Source: Meghimatium bilineatum (taxonomy: Eukaryota > Mollusca > Gastropoda > Stylommatophora > Philomycidae). Taken from it: 64,000 bases of DNA. The stretch spans positions 10,436,122 through 10,500,121 of the forward strand of contig CM067299.1 in the NCBI GenBank assembly GCA_034231615.1. Reading direction: 5' to 3'. Position numbers and translations under genes: made by a program. Of this stretch, positions 55,420-64,000 are shown one piece after another (positions within the stretch are counted from its first letter, which is position 1; each line of letters opens with the position of its first letter). The notes under the pieces were generated by a model. That model was not told the origin of the DNA, ran no database searches, and was given only the letters and a program-made list of their open reading frames with translations.

Positions 55420-55560
55420 TTACTTTTAGATCTGAGCAACTATGGACGTGTGCGGTGTGCGAAGAGGATTATCAACATACCTAATACCTAATACAGAAGG
55501 TAACACGGGTCTAATATTTAGTGACTCTATGAGTATGATTAGGAAGGTACAAGTATAGGT
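55420..55560 (+). pseudogene. LINE scraps: CPVC-type motif and RNase H piece
   Basis: RSEQLWTCAVCEED at 55430-55475 matches the repeat at 8925. Then TGLIFSDSMSMIRKV at about 55509-55553 matches AVILTDSESMLRKV of RNase H. This is another piece of the same LINE family downstream of the long frame. The 23-bp array begins right after it. Confidence 0.65.
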
Positions 55561-55561
55561 A

Positions 55562-55890
55562 CAATGTAGTCGGGAGAACTTGCAAGATGTAGTCAGGAGA
55601 ACTTACAGGATGTAGTCAGGAGAACTTGCAGGATGTAGTAAGGGGAACTTGCAGGATGTAGTCAGGAGAACTTGCAAGATGTAGTCAGAAGAACTTGCAG
55701 GATGTAGTCGGGAGAACTTGCAAGATGTAGTCGGGAGAACTTGCAAGATGTAGTCAGGAGAACTTGCAGGATGTAGTCAGGAGAACTTGCAGGATGTAGT
55801 CAGGAGAACTTGCAGGATATAGTCAGGAGAACTTGCAGGACGTAGTCAGGAGAACTTGCAGGACGTAGTCATGAGAACGTGCAAGATGTT
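55562..55890. repeat. 23-bp array seeded by SINE-B
   Basis: About 14 units of GCAGGATGTAGTCAGGAGAACTT (variants AAGATG, CGGGAG). The last unit runs directly into a reverse SINE-B (GATGTTGTCAGGAGAATAGA, ATGCATTATATTATGG). In a normal SINE-B this place reads AGCAGGATGTAGTCCGGAGA then ACGGAATGCG. The unit is the SINE's own segment. Confidence 0.95.
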
Positions 55891-56105
55891 GTCAGGAGAA
55901 TAGAATGCATTATATTATGGTTTAAAGCTTTGCGCCTATATCTACGCCTTTCTACCTGACACATCTGACTTCAGCATGCTTTTGGGTCACTTATCTTTTT
56001 TGAATATGACAACCAAGTCTCCTTAGTCGCATCTTACAGCATGCATTTATATAATTCAGTGTTACGATTATTTGCCGTCGTTTTAGACCCAGCAATACAT
56101 TGACT
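55891..56105 (-). mobile_element. SINE-B copy downstream of its own array
   Basis: Reverse copy from GAGAATAGAATGCATTATAT through CTACGCCTTTCTACCTGACA, CTTCAGCATGCTTTTGGGTC, TCTCCTTAGTCGCATCTTAC to GCCGTCGTTTTAGACCCAGC. The 3' end (GAACGCAGAAG side) is replaced by the 23-bp array. Confidence 0.85.
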
Positions 56106-56924
56106 TTAGATGTTTTAGAATCCCCCAAATGGAAGACTTCGTTGGGCCGACGTGAGCCTCCAGAACTATGTACACAGAAAAGTGTGCTTAGTAAAGGCGG
56201 CCGATGTGGTATAGATCACATTTCCCTAACCTTGTCCAAAATATAAAGTTGATAGACTTCATATTCAGCGCTTACTGATCAACCATGACCCTCGGATATA
56301 TAAAACATATTGACAAATGGTAGAACAAGCCTTCCAAAATGAATCATTTTAATATTCCCTTGATTGTCATTGACAGTCACAAAAAGTATAAAATCCTAGT
56401 GCCCAATGAAAAATCAAGGAAATAGTCAAATATGTAATTAAATATGGTTGTTCGCCTATTAGCCAGTGGGTCTTACATTGTAAAAGGCCAAGGAATAACG
56501 CAGCATTTCTTGATGTAGTGATTTTCTAAGTTCAGTAGGTTATCATTGCTTTCTGATCAGTCTCAACAATTACTTGTGGTGAAAATTTTATTAGGTACCT
56601 TGGATGTCAGAGTCGCTCTCTGTACCTCTGCTCCAACAGATTGAGGACAGGCTCGTGGAAAGTCTTAGAAAAACACTGCCTTGTCTTCCTATTCTTCATA
56701 AGCTTTGATGATGTAAAGAGTTTGTTTACTATAATAAGCGTTAATTGGGGTGGGGGAGAGGGGGTGGGGTGTCTGTTGCTATGTCGACAGGACGCAAGAC
56801 AGCGGCTAAAAGGTCAAGCATGTTTGACCGTGAATAACTTTGAGATGTGTAACCAGCGCGTAAGTATGGGAACCAATTCTCTCGTACGGCAGGTCTACTA
56901 GCAATATGATTATAGACATCCTCC
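56106..56924. other. Unassigned spacer
   Basis: No recognisable gene. A G-rich stretch lies at 56748-56770. Confidence 0.35.
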
Positions 56925-57010
56925 TGTTAGCGGAAGTGGTAAAGAAATATAGTATCAACATTGTTCTGCTACAAGAGAGATCCGGTCAGAGTGTGAGAAC
57001 GAACCCCAGA
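56925..57010 (+). mobile_element. SINE-A 3' fragment
   Basis: CAACATTGTTCTGCTACAAG, AGAGATCCGGTCAGAGTGTG, AGAACGAACCCCAGAA corresponds to the SINE-A 3' third. Confidence 0.65.
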
Positions 57011-57034
57011 AAAATAGACAATTTAATTATATGA

Positions 57035-57112
57035 AGAATTGTGCATTTATGTTCCATTATTGTGCCATTATGTTCCATTATTGTGCCATTATGTTCCATT
57101 ATTGTGCCATTA
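57035..57112. repeat. 21-bp minisatellite, left part
   Basis: About 3.5 units of TATGTTCCATTATTGTGCCAT. The same unit reappears at 58045-58083 (ACCATTATGTTCCATTATTG) on the other side of a LINE fragment, so the LINE appears to have inserted into this array. Confidence 0.85.
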
Positions 57113-57117
57113 GTAGC

Positions 57118-58028
57118 ATATTGTTTCATCAAGCAAAAGTAGCATCATCAGAAGAGCAACTACAAAGACAAATAGACCGATCACATCAAACATGCCAAAC
57201 CTTTAACATAGAGATAAACATAGAAAAGACCGAAGTAATGAAGATAGGAAGAACAGAAAAGAAATTATGCCGAAGACGGATGTGTCGGGCCATTGGCGCA
57301 AATAAAACGGCGACACAACGCATTTCCATTCTCTGGACTACATCCTGCTGGAAATATAATAGGACCATGGTCATGCTACAAGAGATTTCCAACGGGAGTT
57401 GGGGAATGAACACTGAAGAAGAAGAAGAAGAAAAGAAACACCAATATATATATATTGAGAACAGCAGACTTAAATAAGTGATATAATTACATACCTAGGA
57501 AGCAATATAACAACAGACCGCAAGAGCAACAAAGAAATACACAATATATGTAGTAAAGCATATCAAGCCCTAGTGCAAATGATACCAATCTTCAGAAACA
57601 AAAATGTAGATTTAAACACTAAAATAATACTATTCAAAACGATTATTATGCCAACCCTATGCTATCAATGTCAAACACGGACAACGACAGCACAAGACAA
57701 ACGTAAACTTGTGACAGCTAAAATGGCATGCTTACGCAGAGTCCTAGGAATATCTCTAAGAGACAGAGTGAGTAATGAGGACATTAGAAAAAGAACCGTC
57801 ACTACCCCAATCTTGGAATATATTAAGAGACAACAGATCAAATGGTTTGCACACATCAGTAGACTACCATCAGATAGCATACCACAGCAAGCTGTGCTAC
57901 ACAGATACGGTGAAGGCAGATCTAGAGGCCGACCACGAAAACGATGGACCACCGAAATAAAAGAGGCGACAAATTCCACAATATACTCAGTACACACGAG
58001 GGCCATCTCCAGAAATCGACGTTGAAAG
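57118..58028 (+). mobile_element. LINE RT C-terminus, split by a SINE
   Basis: Starts at VASSEEQLQRQIDRSHQTCQ and FNIEINIEKTEVMKIGRTEK. After the SINE-A it continues YLGSNITTDRKSNKEIHNIC, QMIPIFRNKNVDLNTKIILF, TLCYQCQTRTTTAQDKRKLV, KMACLRRVLGISLRDRVSNE, YIKRQQIKWFAHISRLPSDS, GRSRGRPRKRWTTEIKEATN and AISRN. Open for 150 codons after 57573. It is a better-kept relative of the LINE at 23491. Confidence 0.9.
57265..57428 (+). mobile_element. SINE-A inside a LINE
   Basis: Complete 164-bp forward copy (TGCCGAAGACGGATGTGTCG head to GAAGAAGAAGAAG tail). AGAAAAGAAA is present at 57255-57264 and 57429-57438, a likely target-site duplication, although the purine-rich tail makes a chance match possible. 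It interrupts the LINE frame right after IGRTEK. Confidence 0.88.
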
Positions 58029-59039
58029 TTAACAAATGGTTTAGATATATTGTACCATTATGTTCCATTATTGTACCATTTTAGTACTGGAAACTATTCA
58101 ATATTAAATAAGAAGTGTAGAGTGTCTATCACTCTCTGGGGGCTGCTCCAACAACTGTCTAGTCTAACACATATTGTCTCATCATAAACCTCCATGCCAA
58201 ATTCACATTATTTTGCCAGTTTGGATCGGAGTATATCACTCAAGCCGCAGAAGAAATGCAGTCAAATTACGATATTTGGTACAATTATCGCCTCTAGGTT
58301 TCCCCTATAACTCAATAGATTTTTCCAATTCGAAGTCGTTCACAAATAAATCCACAGACATAATCTATCGTCTATCATAATATCCTTGACAGTCTGTCTC
58401 AGTTGGGTTGGGTCCCACTAGCCAAGTCTGCGTCTTCAAAATCGTATTACAGAACACATCAGGTCTGCTCAGATCGAGTCAACGAAACATTATTGTATGT
58501 TTGGGAATATTTATTAATACGATAAAGTGCTATCTGCAGTTTCATTCAGTCATACCGGGTGTCTATTTCCAGATACCAGTTTATTAACTCTTATAAGACT
58601 AAACGCCAAATACTGTGATTTTGGAAATAACTTAAAAAAAGGATATAGATCCATTATCTAACTCGAAATTAGTAAAGTAGAAGTGTTTTGTGAAAATGTT
58701 ATTATTGATCTCACTTGTTAAGAATTTTTATTTAAGCTTGCGAAAGAAAGAACATGCTACACAAGAACACAGTCTACAATTACTAATTTACTAATGTTAT
58801 CAATAAACTGGTGTTTTAATTCCTAGCAAAGTTTATGCAGGATTCATGAAAGGGGGGGGGGGAGGGGGAAACATAACATAAAATTCGGTATAATTATTAT
58901 ACTAATAAACCAAAAACCAGTCAGGGTCGTTGGGATGTCACATTGAGACATTGTGGTGCAGAAAGATCTCCACGAATCTCTATCCTCTACCATCATGATG
59001 AATTTATAAACTTCACACACTGTCTATTCTTTAATATTA
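58029..59039. other. Right part of 21-bp array, then unassigned
   Basis: Two array units at 58045-58083. The next 950 bp show no gene; a G-run lies at 58853-58862. The end (58920-59039) probably belongs to the LINE 3' region that follows on the minus strand. Confidence 0.4.
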
Positions 59040-59155
59040 CCCAGCCATGTCTTTTTCTGTCCACTTTATCTTATTACTCCCCTCACCCTAACCTTCAAAA
59101 GTAAGATCTTTTATCATCGAGGAATGTCTCATCAAGTGCCCGCACCATTTAAGTC
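59040..59155 (-). mobile_element. LINE C-terminal fragment at array edge
   Basis: On the minus strand GLKWCGHLMRHSSMIKDLTFEG in part, then stops and VDRKRHG, the LKWFGHLMRH pattern before the GR.R stretch of a LINE. It is cut off on its upstream side by the 30-bp array. Confidence 0.7.
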
Positions 59156-59545
59156 CATGTAGATGTGAAAACTTATATCTAACACCACACAGATGTGAAA
59201 ACTTATATCTAACTCCACACAGATGTGAAAACTTATATCTAACTCCACACAGATGTGAAAACTTATATCTAACTCCACACAGATGTGAAAACTTATATCT
59301 AACTCCACACAGATGTAAAAACCTATATCTAAGTTCACACAGATGTGAAAACCTATATCTAAGTTCACACAGATGTGAAAACTTATATCTAACTCCACAC
59401 AGATGTGAAAACTTATATCTAACTCCACACAGATGTGAAAACTTATATCTAACTCCACACACAGATGTGAAAACTTATATCTAACTCCACACAGATGTGA
59501 AAACTTATATCTAAGTTCACACAGATGTGAAAACCTATTATACTC
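59156..59545. repeat. 30-bp minisatellite
   Basis: Thirteen units of AGATGTGAAAACTTATATCT plus AACTCCACAC, with AAGTTCACAC and ACCTATATCT variants. On the minus strand each reads CGVRYKFSHL. At the LINE edge TCTACATGGACTTAAATGG resembles TCTGTGTGGAGTTAGATAT of the unit, so the LINE may be the seed (weaker than other cases). Confidence 0.93.
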
Positions 59546-59779
59546 TTTCCGCTCATGACGCAGCCATCCATTCTGAATTTTGCGGATAATTGTGTAACAA
59601 AATAGCGGTTCTGTTTGCAAGTGTTTCCTATACCATTTTTAGGGCCGCCGTAACTGCATCGATCGCTATTCTTATTATAAATTTACATTAATTGTATTTC
59701 TATTTCCATTTATTACCCCTAGTCTTATTTCTGATAGCTTATGAAGACTTCATAATTCCAAGTAGTCCTCAGTGTATTG

Positions 59780-59870
59780 TCCTTTTAAGTATTTTTATGT
59801 GTGTACCTACCGAGAGAAAGACCTTTTGGTTGAAACGTTGATTCGTTCTGTTCTATTTTAAAAGTTCCAA
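59780..59870 (+). mobile_element. Penelope-like 3' motif
   Basis: GAGAGAAAGACCTTTTGGTT, GAAACGTTGATTCGTTCTGT corresponds to the AAAGGCCTTT..TCGAAACGTTGA closing motif; a (TA)n follows at 59893. Confidence 0.45.
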
Positions 59871-59887
59871 GATTGTTATTTAACCTT

Positions 59888-59892
<5 letters not shown>

Positions 59893-59953
<61 letters not shown>
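59893..59953. repeat. (TA)n microsatellite
   Basis: About 30 uninterrupted TA units. Confidence 0.97.
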
Positions 59954-59956
<3 letters not shown>

Positions 59957-60404
59957 CGATATTATTGTAGTGATATTATTAATCACTCAATCTCTAGATA
60001 ACAGGCTGACTTGTTCAATTCTTGGAAAATGTTCACCGATTGTGTATTTTGTGTTCATGATAACACACGTGAAGCTAGCCTGCAAGGACTCTCTGCGTGC
60101 AGTGTTCAAATTAATAGTAACGTCAAATTCTGGTGATATCAATTTGGCTGCCGAGATTGCTATTAAACTTAAAAATAAATTAATAATATATAGCATGAGG
60201 TTTGAGAAGACAAAATTTGGGTTATTTGCACGATATCTGCAGTCCGAACGTGCTATTATGAATTGTCGAACAGTGTTTAGTGTGTTAACAATTAGAAGCT
60301 GTAGCGGTAGAACAGTTTGTATTGTGTGTTCGTTCAAATGAAGATCTGAGAAATTTGGATTACTCGGTCAATGAGAATGAGAACATCAATACAATTAAGT
60401 AGAT
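59954..60404. other. Unassigned spacer with overlapping frames
   Basis: Frames of 116-123 codons run in both directions over 59970-60341. Neither shows a domain or signal peptide. An exon cannot be excluded, but nothing supports one. Confidence 0.3.
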
Positions 60405-60630
60405 AAGGAGGAGGGAGGTCAAATCCCCTTTTATTAAATCCGACGATGACATTTAGCACTAGGGAGGAAGCTAGAAAGTGGATAATCCCCTATTATGACA
60501 TTCGACCATGACATTTAATATCGGGGAAGAAGCTGAAAAATTAAGCAATCCCCTTTTATTAAAGTATATCATGACATCTAGCGCTAGGGAGGAAGATAAA
60601 AAGTGTGCAATTCCCCCTCCCCTTCCACAC
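60405..60630. repeat. Degenerate ~75-bp tandem repeat
   Basis: Three units share AATCCCCTTTTATTAAA, GACATTTAGCACTAGGGAGG, AAGCTAGAAAG. The spacing is irregular. Confidence 0.75.
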
Positions 60631-60744
60631 TTTTTCATTGTATTTCAAAAAGGATCACCAAAATGTTACGAAAATTCAAGGATTAGTGCACAAACAGTGG
60701 AAATAACATTTTAAGATAACCTACCCTTTACTTGCAGAAATGTA

Positions 60745-60955
60745 TATATAGCTCTGTCAGCGTTTCTGTTAAGACTTTCTCCCAAGTATTTCTTTGTCAG
60801 CGTTTCTTTTACACTTTCTCCCAAGTCTTTCTTTGTCAGCGTTTCTGTTATACTTTCTCCCAAGCCTTTCTTTGTCAATGTTTCTGTTACACTTTCTCTC
60901 AAGTCTTTCTTTGTCAATGTTTCTGTTACACTTTCTCTCAAGTCTTTCTCCAGAA
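60745..60955. repeat. 39-bp minisatellite next to SINE-B
   Basis: About five units of TTTCTTTGTCAGCGTTTCTG plus TTACACTTTCTCCCAAGTC. It ends at the 3' edge of a reverse SINE-B. The unit has a loose likeness to the SINE tail end (TTCTTCAGCGTTC, CTCAAACTCC). Confidence 0.9.
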
Positions 60956-61085
60956 AGGAATGCGTTGTGTCACGGTTTACATTTTAGTTGAGATGTGTCT
61001 TTGGACCTGACACCTTCGACCCAAGCGTAGCTGTTGGACTATTTCGACTCTATATGGGATGGGACAGCCTACGCCATCCCACATC
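60956..61085 (-). mobile_element. SINE-B fragment
   Basis: GGAATGCGTTGTGTCACGGT, then GACCTGACACCTTCGACCCA, then TATATGGGATGGGACAGCCT, ACGCCATCCCA in reverse orientation; the 5' half is lost. Confidence 0.8.
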
Positions 61086-61564
61086 ATTTATGTTACTTGT
61101 ATGAGAACCTCAGAAAATGCGAGCGATTACCTCTTACTTCCTATGTGCAGTAGGGTGGTTTTTCTGAGCTTTCTTTCATGCCGAGGAGACTTCAGTTTTC
61201 GGCTTAGTACAATGCCTATAGAATAAGCTTTCTACTCAGAGGGGAGTCTATAATTGTATAAATGACATGCTACAAAGCTTCCATAAGAGAGACTCAATAT
61301 GACGGTATTTCATTTACTAAGATTTTCTGTTGCGTGGATGGTTTGTCTAGTGGGCCATTGGTGAGACCCACAGACGCAACCGATGCGTATCACAACGTTC
61401 TCATCCGCGTTAAAAGGCACGCATCGAAGGTGACAATGTGCATATTCCTTGCTTCCCATGTGGACCGATAACACTGGCGAAATCCTGCCCACCGTTCCTT
61501 AGCAGCATCATTTATCTTGGCTGTTCAAACTTTACCCGTGCTTTTCAATACATGATCCACGTAG
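61086..61564. other. Unassigned spacer
   Basis: Nothing recognisable was seen. Confidence 0.35.
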
Positions 61565-61640
61565 AGAAAGCGTGGACGTATGGCTATAACGCCGGTCTCA
61601 GAAGCCTGAGGTCTCGGGTTCAATCCACTGTTGGGATAAA
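61565..61640 (+). mobile_element. tRNA-like SINE head
   Basis: TATGGCTATAACGCCGGTCT (A-box-like) and TCTCGGGTTCAATCCACTG (B-box GGGTTCAATCC) about 30 bp apart. No acceptor stem is visible. It may be the head of a SINE reaching toward 61730, where a SINE-A starts. Confidence 0.65.
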
Positions 61641-61736
61641 GCTTTTTATCTTTCGGAGGTGCAATAAAAATAGTTCGCCCTGTACCAGTCGCGGCGAAAG
61701 ATATTGCAAAACGGCCTTTATTTCCACAGGCATCTG

Positions 61737-61890
61737 CCGAAGACGGATGTGTCGGGTCACTGTCGCAAATAAAACGGTTATACAACGCATTTCCATTATC
61801 TGGACTACATCCTGCTGGAAATCTAATAGGACCATTGTCCTAATCCAAGAGAGTTTCAACGGGAGTTTGAGAATGAACGCTAAAGATGAA
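61737..61890 (+). mobile_element. SINE-A copy
   Basis: TGCCGAAGACGGATGTGTCG, GCAAATAAAACGGTTATACA, TCTGGACTACATCCTGCTGG, TTTGAGAATGAACGCTAAAG. The tail is eroded. Confidence 0.88.
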
Positions 61891-61966
61891 AACATTTCAA
61901 GACAAAAAGTCTCCCTTCAATCCTTAACAGGAAAGCACGCAGTAATAAACGTTTTTTAAGATGACA

Positions 61967-62072
61967 CAAAATATACGTAACAAATATACGTAACAAATAT
62001 ACGTAACAAATATACGTAACAAATATGCGTAACAAATATACGTAACAAATATACGTAACAAATATACGTAAA
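61967..62072. repeat. 13-bp minisatellite
   Basis: Eight units of AAATATACGTAAC, one with GCG for ACG. Confidence 0.95.
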
Positions 62073-62174
62073 GCGATCAATATTCAGTCACATCAAGGAA
62101 GATAAGAGATGATCACAGTGTATAGTTATTCTGGAGGAAGATGTGATCTGAATATCACAGCCACTCTCCAACAC

Positions 62175-62600
62175 TGATCATCATCATCATCAAGTGCCGT
62201 CTCCGCAACGAAGGTTGGCTGCAACGTATCTCCAACATCTCCTGTTGGTGGTGCACTCTGCTAGACTGTAACCTGTCCATCGTGTGATGTTACTCTTCCA
62301 TTTGTATCTCTGCCTACCTCTTGCTCGCTTCCCTTTGACTTTACCCTCAAGTAAGGTCTTCAATAGGGTGTCATGTATTTAATGTGTCCAAAGTATTTTA
62401 TTTGCCTGATATTTATTTCTCTTATTAGTTCTTTCTTCATATTAAGTGTCTTTAGCACCTCTTTATTTGTTTTCTTCTCTTTCCATGATATTCTCCCTAT
62501 TCTTCTATATACCCACATCTCAAAGGCATCAATTTTGTCTTCTAATTGTTTATTTAGTGTCCATGTTTCTCAGCCATACATTAATATGGAGTAGATGTAG
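62175..62600 (-). mobile_element. LINE RT C-terminus to 3' end
   Basis: Minus-strand copy of the LINE at 52272-52890: YSILMYGXETWTLNKQLED, FEMWVYRRIGRISWKEKKTN, KTLLEGKVKGKRARGRQRYK and a CATCATCATCATC 3' edge. The stretch TTGTATCTCTGCCTACCTCT (62301-62320) is the counterpart of the first units of the giant array at 29.4 kb. Confidence 0.9.
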
Positions 62601-63044
62601 CACAACACTGATACAGTCCACTGAAAAACTAAAAACTGAATTTGCGAGAAACATAACCAAAAACAAATCAGAGTCTTCAAGTTCCCACCACATTGATCAA
62701 AGCTACATAATTCATATACAACATTTAAATAAAATATTATTAATTCAGCATTTGAAACCAACATGAGAAAAAGTGAACCCCCAGAACAGCCAATCATTTA
62801 TCTGTCCTACTATTTTACACGTATCGTGATTGCATATTTCTTTTACGAATGCAATTTTCCACATGAAATATTTATCATGTTGTCCTGTAGACATGAATCA
62901 TTTTTTTGTTGATTAGAGGGGCGCGCATTAAATGAAGAGTTAAATCGCTGGACTGATCAGGAAACTGATGTTTCTATGATTTTTGTATATGAAACAGTCT
63001 AGACAAGCCCATAAGTGGGTGGAGGTTTGGGGGGTGTTCCACAT
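62601..63044. other. Unassigned spacer
   Basis: Nothing recognisable was seen beyond the LINE edge. Confidence 0.4.
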
Positions 63045-63106
<62 letters not shown>

Positions 63107-63173
63107 GCAAACACGCACACCCACACACACTCACGCACACACACACACACACACGCACGCACGCATGCACACA
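63045..63173. repeat. (CA)n microsatellite
   Basis: About 30 CA units to 63103, then an imperfect CACG and CACACT mix to 63173. Confidence 0.95.
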
Positions 63174-63649
63174 CAAAAACCATCCATTAGGAAATCTGAA
63201 CATGACTATTAATGCTAAGGATTTAGATAAAAGGTCGTTTAAAACGATTTTCTACAAAAAGTTCGTCAGATTTCTTATGAAAATGAAGGAACACACACGA
63301 TGATGAGCGAATGACCTTTAATTTTTAGGTTAAAATCACCCTTCACACTTCTAATCACACCCGGGGTGTAAAGGGAACGCACTGTTCTCGGCGGACCCAT
63401 GGTTAGCAGAAAACCAAAATCCCAAAAGTGCCTCCTCGTGGCGCACCCTGGAAACAGAAATACAGAAGATCGTGCTGATTCGGGTCAAAACTTTTGGGGA
63501 TCGTGTCCGTGAATGTGGAGGTAGCAGATGGAAAGAGATTTGACTGCAAAAAGACAGGCAATATCTTAGACATCTCTGCACCAACACATGCAGTAGCACT
63601 ATCGACACACAGTGAAGCTAGTCAGTTTGGCAGAAAGCATTGGAGGTGC
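63174..63649. other. Unassigned spacer
   Basis: 63335-63600 is less AT-rich than its surroundings and has an 85-codon minus-strand frame, with no motif I can name. Confidence 0.35.
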
Positions 63650-63805
63650 GGCCAATAACATCTCTACAATGTACGCAGTGAACATGTACGCAAATACTGC
63701 CAATAACATCACTACAATGTACGCAGTGAACATGTACGTAAATACTGCCAATAACATCACTACAATGTACGCAATGTACATGTACGTAAATACTTCGAAT
63801 CACAT
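63650..63805. repeat. 48-bp minisatellite, three units
   Basis: Units of GCCAATAACATCACTACAAT, GTACGCAGTGAACATGTACG, and TAAATACT, nearly identical. Confidence 0.92.
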
Positions 63806-64000
63806 CACTACAACCCAAAAATTAATGTGTTGATTGCGACATGTGAAATACACGCAGGATCTGCTATATATTGTGTTTATATAATGGACCAACGGTTATT
63901 TTTTAAAAGTCTATTGAAGCTCCACGTTTTCTGAGCTCTGAAGCCAGTGAAATTTTTTCCATCCTCTAGGTATGACAAAAAACAGCTTGGTGAGCCACAT

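Noticed and set aside
59970-60341. Overlapping 123- and 116-codon frames
   Set aside because: No domain, no codon-bias or splice evidence, and the frames oppose each other. Kept only as unassigned sequence.
61565-61640. tRNA gene
   Set aside because: Good A- and B-box-like strings but no acceptor or anticodon stems. The same holds for 13994-14049, 22068-22140, 23055-23130 and 46005-46080, all better explained as SINE heads.
62940-63303. Val/Cys and Thr/His repeat frames
   Set aside because: They are the (CA)n microsatellite read in different frames.
63351-63608. 85-codon minus-strand frame in a locally less AT-rich stretch
   Set aside because: No motif recognised. The local composition alone is not evidence of a gene.

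Overview
The window looks like animal nuclear DNA, most likely from a mollusc (perhaps a gastropod). It is AT-rich, has a spliced immunoglobulin-domain gene, and is packed with tRNA-headed SINEs, non-LTR retrotransposons of several kinds, Penelope-like elements and an unusual number of tandem repeats. The placement rests on this overall picture and not on a sequence search. There is no sign of bacterial gene organisation.

The only host gene I can support is on the minus strand at the left end. Two exons (5253-5359 and 264-474) join in phase across a 4.8 kb intron to give one complete Ig-like domain. Its 5' exons (signal peptide) and 3' exons lie outside the window or are not recognisable.

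The rest is a repeat landscape. SINE-A is about 150-165 bp with a GAA-rich tail; SINE-B is about 280 bp and shares its 3' part with SINE-A. tRNA-headed SINEs, Tc1-like fragments (9.2-10.1 and 25.4-26.0 kb), Penelope-like GIY-YIG fragments (10.8 and 17.2 kb), small MITEs and many decayed LINE pieces also occur. The largest surviving reading frame is a LINE C-terminal segment with an intact RNase H active site (54154-55227). Tandem arrays fill much of the space between: (ATATT)n at 1.5 kb, a perfect 14 x 54 bp array at 17.3 kb, and a 7.6 kb minisatellite of 18-22 bp units at 29.4-37.0 kb. The long open frames inside arrays are artefacts of unit lengths divisible by three.

The most interesting theme is that many arrays are not random DNA. 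In at least seven places the repeated unit is a piece of the transposon in which the array sits or at whose broken end it begins: SINE-A at 0.76 and 3.07 kb, SINE-B at 7.6 and 55.6 kb, LINEs at 5.8, 29.4 and 43.7 kb, and the Penelope-like element at 17.3 kb. Two independent SINE-A copies have amplified the same segment. The reverse also happens: SINEs and LINEs have jumped into older arrays. I found no operon-like or defence-like system; transposon-seeded minisatellite birth is the best candidate for something worth pursuing.
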